Shown piece after piece: positions 6,629 to 6,853 of a DNA stretch of 6,853 bases. Both the position numbers and the translations under genes were made by a program. Each line of letters opens with the position of its first letter. Position 1 is the stretch's first letter. Origin of the DNA: an uncultured Actinomycetes bacterium (lineage in GTDB: Bacteria; Actinomycetota; Actinomycetes; S36-B12); assembly GCA_937876275.1 (NCBI GenBank), contig CALFIA010000075.1:1-6853 (forward strand). The letters run 5' to 3'. Below the pieces are notes generated by a model. That model searched no databases, was not told where the DNA came from, and worked only from the letters and a program-made list of their open reading frames with translations.

Positions 6629-6650
6629 TTGGGCGGTGATGCAGGCCCAA
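6629..6650. promoter_or_regulatory. Inverted repeat in the divergent dehydrogenase/secreted-protein intergenic region
   Basis: TTGGGC (6629-6634) and GCCCAA (6645-6650) are perfect inverted arms separated by 10 bp. The element sits near the middle of the 210-bp divergent spacer, where a regulator could affect both genes. No clear vegetative promoter was found for either side. A TTGACC hexamer at 6659-6664 lacks a good -10 partner. Confidence 0.3.
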
Positions 6651-6732
6651 GTGATTAATTGACCGGAAACTTCACTCGTGTGACCTCACCGACGGACTTT
6701 CTGTCTCGGCTAGCGGAATGCGCGTAGCCTTT

Positions 6733-6853
6733 ATGCTCATGCGCACGCGTAGCGCTGCCGTGGCAGCCCCCATCGCCGGGGCTCTCCTGGTCGGCATCCT
6801 GACAGCGACTCAGGCCAAGGTCGTGGGCAACTTTCACGATTTCACGCAGAACA
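6733..6853 (+). CDS. Secreted or exported protein, N-terminus only (cut by window end)
   Basis: The plus strand opens with MLMRTRSAAVAAPIAGALLV and continues for 40 codons to the window edge. The start shows a Sec signal peptide: a basic n-region (RTR), a hydrophobic core (about residues 8-22) and a plausible signal peptidase I site after ATQA, leaving KVVGNFHDF as the mature N-terminus. There is no lipobox cysteine. Three in-frame ATGs compete (6718, 6733, 6739), and none has a good Shine-Dalgarno. TAGCCT at 6725-6730 could be a -10 box giving a leaderless message starting near 6739, which is common in actinobacteria but unproven here. The mature part is too short to name a family. The overlapping minus-strand reading frame (6837 to 6655) has no comparable protein-like features. 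Confidence 0.55.
   Translation, partial: MLMRTRSAAVAAPIAGALLVGILTATQAKVVGNFHDFTQN

Noticed and set aside
6691..6707. Minus-strand peptide DRKSV, resembling the adapter read-through peptide at the other end
   Set aside because: The underlying DNA (GACAGAAAGTCCGTC on the minus strand) does not match the adapter (GATCGGAAGAGCGTC). The peptide similarity is coincidental.
1..6853. Mobile elements, CRISPR arrays, RNA genes, defence or toxin systems
   Set aside because: I saw no terminal repeats with a transposase, no regularly spaced repeats and no tRNA or rRNA signature. All sizeable frames are either housekeeping or catabolic genes or their antisense shadows.

Overview
The window is ordinary bacterial chromosome, GC-rich, and most likely from an actinobacterium. 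The xylose isomerase has the length of the Streptomyces-type enzyme and all its active-site residues sit at a constant +2 offset from that numbering. The binding protein is a lipoprotein with a long Ser/Ala linker, and the aldehyde dehydrogenase resembles mycobacterial GabD1. The first 19 bases are Illumina adapter, so this is the end of a short-read assembly contig rather than a natural boundary.

Layout. Positions 22-3235, minus strand, form a D-xylose uptake and entry operon, transcribed right to left: xylA (xylose isomerase), then xylF (xylose-binding lipoprotein), then a single-domain sugar ABC ATPase (xylG-like) that is cut by the contig end. A permease gene (xylH type) would be expected next but lies outside. 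Upstream of xylA is a plausible promoter whose -10 element lies inside an 8-7-8 inverted repeat, a good candidate for a xylose-responsive repressor site. A 16-bp perfect hairpin separates xylF from the ATPase gene and could favour a high binding-protein to ATPase ratio. No regulator and no xylulokinase are in the window.

Positions 3479-5170, plus strand, encode a UbiB/AarF (ABC1) atypical kinase with two C-terminal hydrophobic segments. It is divergent from xylA and has no evident link to xylose. Convergent with it, 17 bp away, is an NAD(P)-dependent aldehyde dehydrogenase of the succinate-semialdehyde dehydrogenase type (5188-6522, minus). It is catalytically intact but appears to lack about nine residues of a conserved loop. 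At the right edge a signal-peptide-bearing protein begins on the plus strand (6733 onward) and is cut after 40 codons.

How they work together: XylF captures xylose outside the membrane, the ATPase with an unseen permease imports it, and XylA isomerises it to xylulose. The kinase, the dehydrogenase and the secreted protein look like independent transcription units. I found no mobile element, CRISPR array, RNA gene or clear sign of an undescribed system. The most useful observations are the adapter remnant, which would create a false C-terminus, the intercistronic hairpin, the xylA operator candidate and the dehydrogenase loop deletion.
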